Shown: piece after piece, positions 63,540 to 64,000 of the stretch | Layout: each line of letters starts with the position of its first letter | Numbering within the stretch: position 1 is the stretch's first letter | From: JAIBDK01 sp965261915 | GTDB lineage: Bacteria > Pseudomonadota > Gammaproteobacteria > Arenicellales > Poriferihabitantaceae | Length of the DNA: 64,000 bases | Direction of reading: 5' to 3' | NCBI GenBank assembly: GCA_965261915.1 | Contig: CBDHDW010000013.1 | Span: 2,666,001 to 2,730,000 of the forward strand | The notes under the pieces: model-generated | The model's input: the letters and a program-made list of their open reading frames with translations, nothing else | Told to the model about the DNA's origin: nothing | Databases searched by the model: none | Made by a program: the position numbers and the translations under genes

Positions 63540-64000
63540 TTACTCCAGGAAGTTAATGGTTTGCTCCAGTGTTTCGAGATTAATCACCGACATATACTCT
63601 GGTGAGTTGTCCTGTCCGCGAAATGTTTTCTTAACAATGCTCTCAAGATTGGGTCGTTTTTCAGCAGCCGTTTCGGCTTTGCCCAAACCGCCACCAAACT
63701 CAATCATCACTGTGGCGCCAGATTCTCCGGCAGCGACCAGATTGCGATGCCAGAGTACGGGGTTGAACAATTGCATGAATAATCGGGACCGAATAGAGGT
63801 GGCGGATTTATCGTGGAAAGTCCCGGTGAAATTCGACAACACATTAATCTCCGGCTCCTGAATATCCGCATTTTCCAGCACCTCCCGAAAACGCCGGGCC
63901 GCTTCCACCATATAGTAAGTATGAAATGCGCCTTCGGTTTTTAGGCGTGCACTGCGTTTTCGTGGAAATTGTTCGGACATGGAAACCGTTAGGGCGTCAA
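63540..64000 (-). CDS. FabD-like acyltransferase domain protein, 5' end beyond window
   Basis: The open frame continues without a stop to the right edge, so the N-terminal half with the GHSLG-type serine is outside. The visible part has the catalytic-His segment TEGAFHTYYMVEAARRF, then EPEINVLSNFTGTFH, FMQLFNPVLWHRNL and MIEFGGGLGKAE, which follow the malonyl-CoA:ACP transacylase pattern. It is divergent from housekeeping FabD (LKTEGAFHT rather than the usual SGAFHS), so it may serve a different acyl group or carrier. An internal ATG at 63980 should not be taken as the start. Confidence 0.75.
   Translation of the reverse strand, partial: DALTVSMSEQFPRKRSARLKTEGAFHTYYMVEAARRFREVLENADIQEPEINVLSNFTGTFHDKSATSIRSRLFMQLFNPVLWHRNLVAAGESGATVMIEFGGGLGKAETAAEKRPNLESIVKKTFRGQDNSPEYMSVINLETLEQTINFLE

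Noticed and set aside
1..64000. tRNA genes, CRISPR arrays, insertion sequences or prophage genes
   Set aside because: No cloverleaf, regularly spaced direct repeats, transposase or phage-type frames were seen when reading both strands by eye; a dedicated scan was not possible.

Overview
The window is a 64 kb stretch of a gammaproteobacterial chromosome, probably from a marine or other environmental lineage. The class is shown by gene order: pilO-pilP-pilQ-aroK-aroB, gltB-gltD-hemE, kdsD-lptC-lptA-lptB-rpoN-hpf-ptsN-(hprK)-rapZ-ptsH-ptsI, def-fmt-rsmB-trkA-trkH, hisB-hisH-hisA-hisF-hisI-tatA-tatB-tatC and bpt-aat. Genes for lipid A, Kdo and the Lpt transport system show a Gram-negative envelope. 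I cannot name the genus. No tRNA, rRNA, CRISPR array, transposase or phage gene was seen.

Layout. 0-5 kb: the end of the type IV pilus assembly operon and two shikimate pathway genes. 5-12.5 kb: glutamate synthase and hemE, with a structured leader before gltB. 13-22 kb: Kdo synthesis, LPS transport, sigma-54 and the nitrogen-related PTS. In this cluster hprK is reduced to an N-terminal and a C-terminal scrap in different frames. 22-22.9 kb: 825 bases without a clear gene, holding minus-strand terminators, a perfect TGTGA-N6-TCACA palindrome and several hairpins, which together could be a small RNA gene. 22.9-25.6 kb: an MttB-family (non-pyrrolysine) methyltransferase divergent from a GlxA/CdhR-type AraC regulator. 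25.7-35 kb: msbA-lpxK-kdsB, then def-fmt-rsmB-trkA-trkH. 35-38.8 kb: a TolC-like protein, an isoaspartate methyltransferase family protein and threonine dehydratase. 38.8-44.3 kb: an accessory segment with an orphan 76-aa protein, an Sfp-type phosphopantetheinyl transferase, a sugar aminotransferase, a polyprenyl-phosphate sugar transferase and an unrecognised 639-aa membrane protein. 44.3-49.5 kb: topA, smg, dprA and a LysM protein on the minus strand. 50-55.3 kb: his genes and tatABC. 55.5-60.2 kb: bpt, aat, tsaD, plsY, folB, folK and a cytochrome b561. 60.4-64 kb: rpmB-rpmG, a betaine-homocysteine methyltransferase-like gene behind a strong palindrome, an HDAC-family deacetylase and the 3' part of a FabD-like acyltransferase gene.

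How the genes work together. KdsD and KdsB make Kdo, LpxK and MsbA finish and flip lipid A, and LptC/LptA/LptB serve LPS export; kdsC is missing from its usual place. EI, HPr and EIIA-Ntr can form a phosphorelay without any sugar permease in view, next to rpoN. MttB, its regulator and the betaine-homocysteine methyltransferase-like enzyme, 37 kb apart, suggest use of quaternary amines as methyl donors. TatB carries a long histone-H1-like lysine tail and TatC an acidic tail, an unusual charge pairing.
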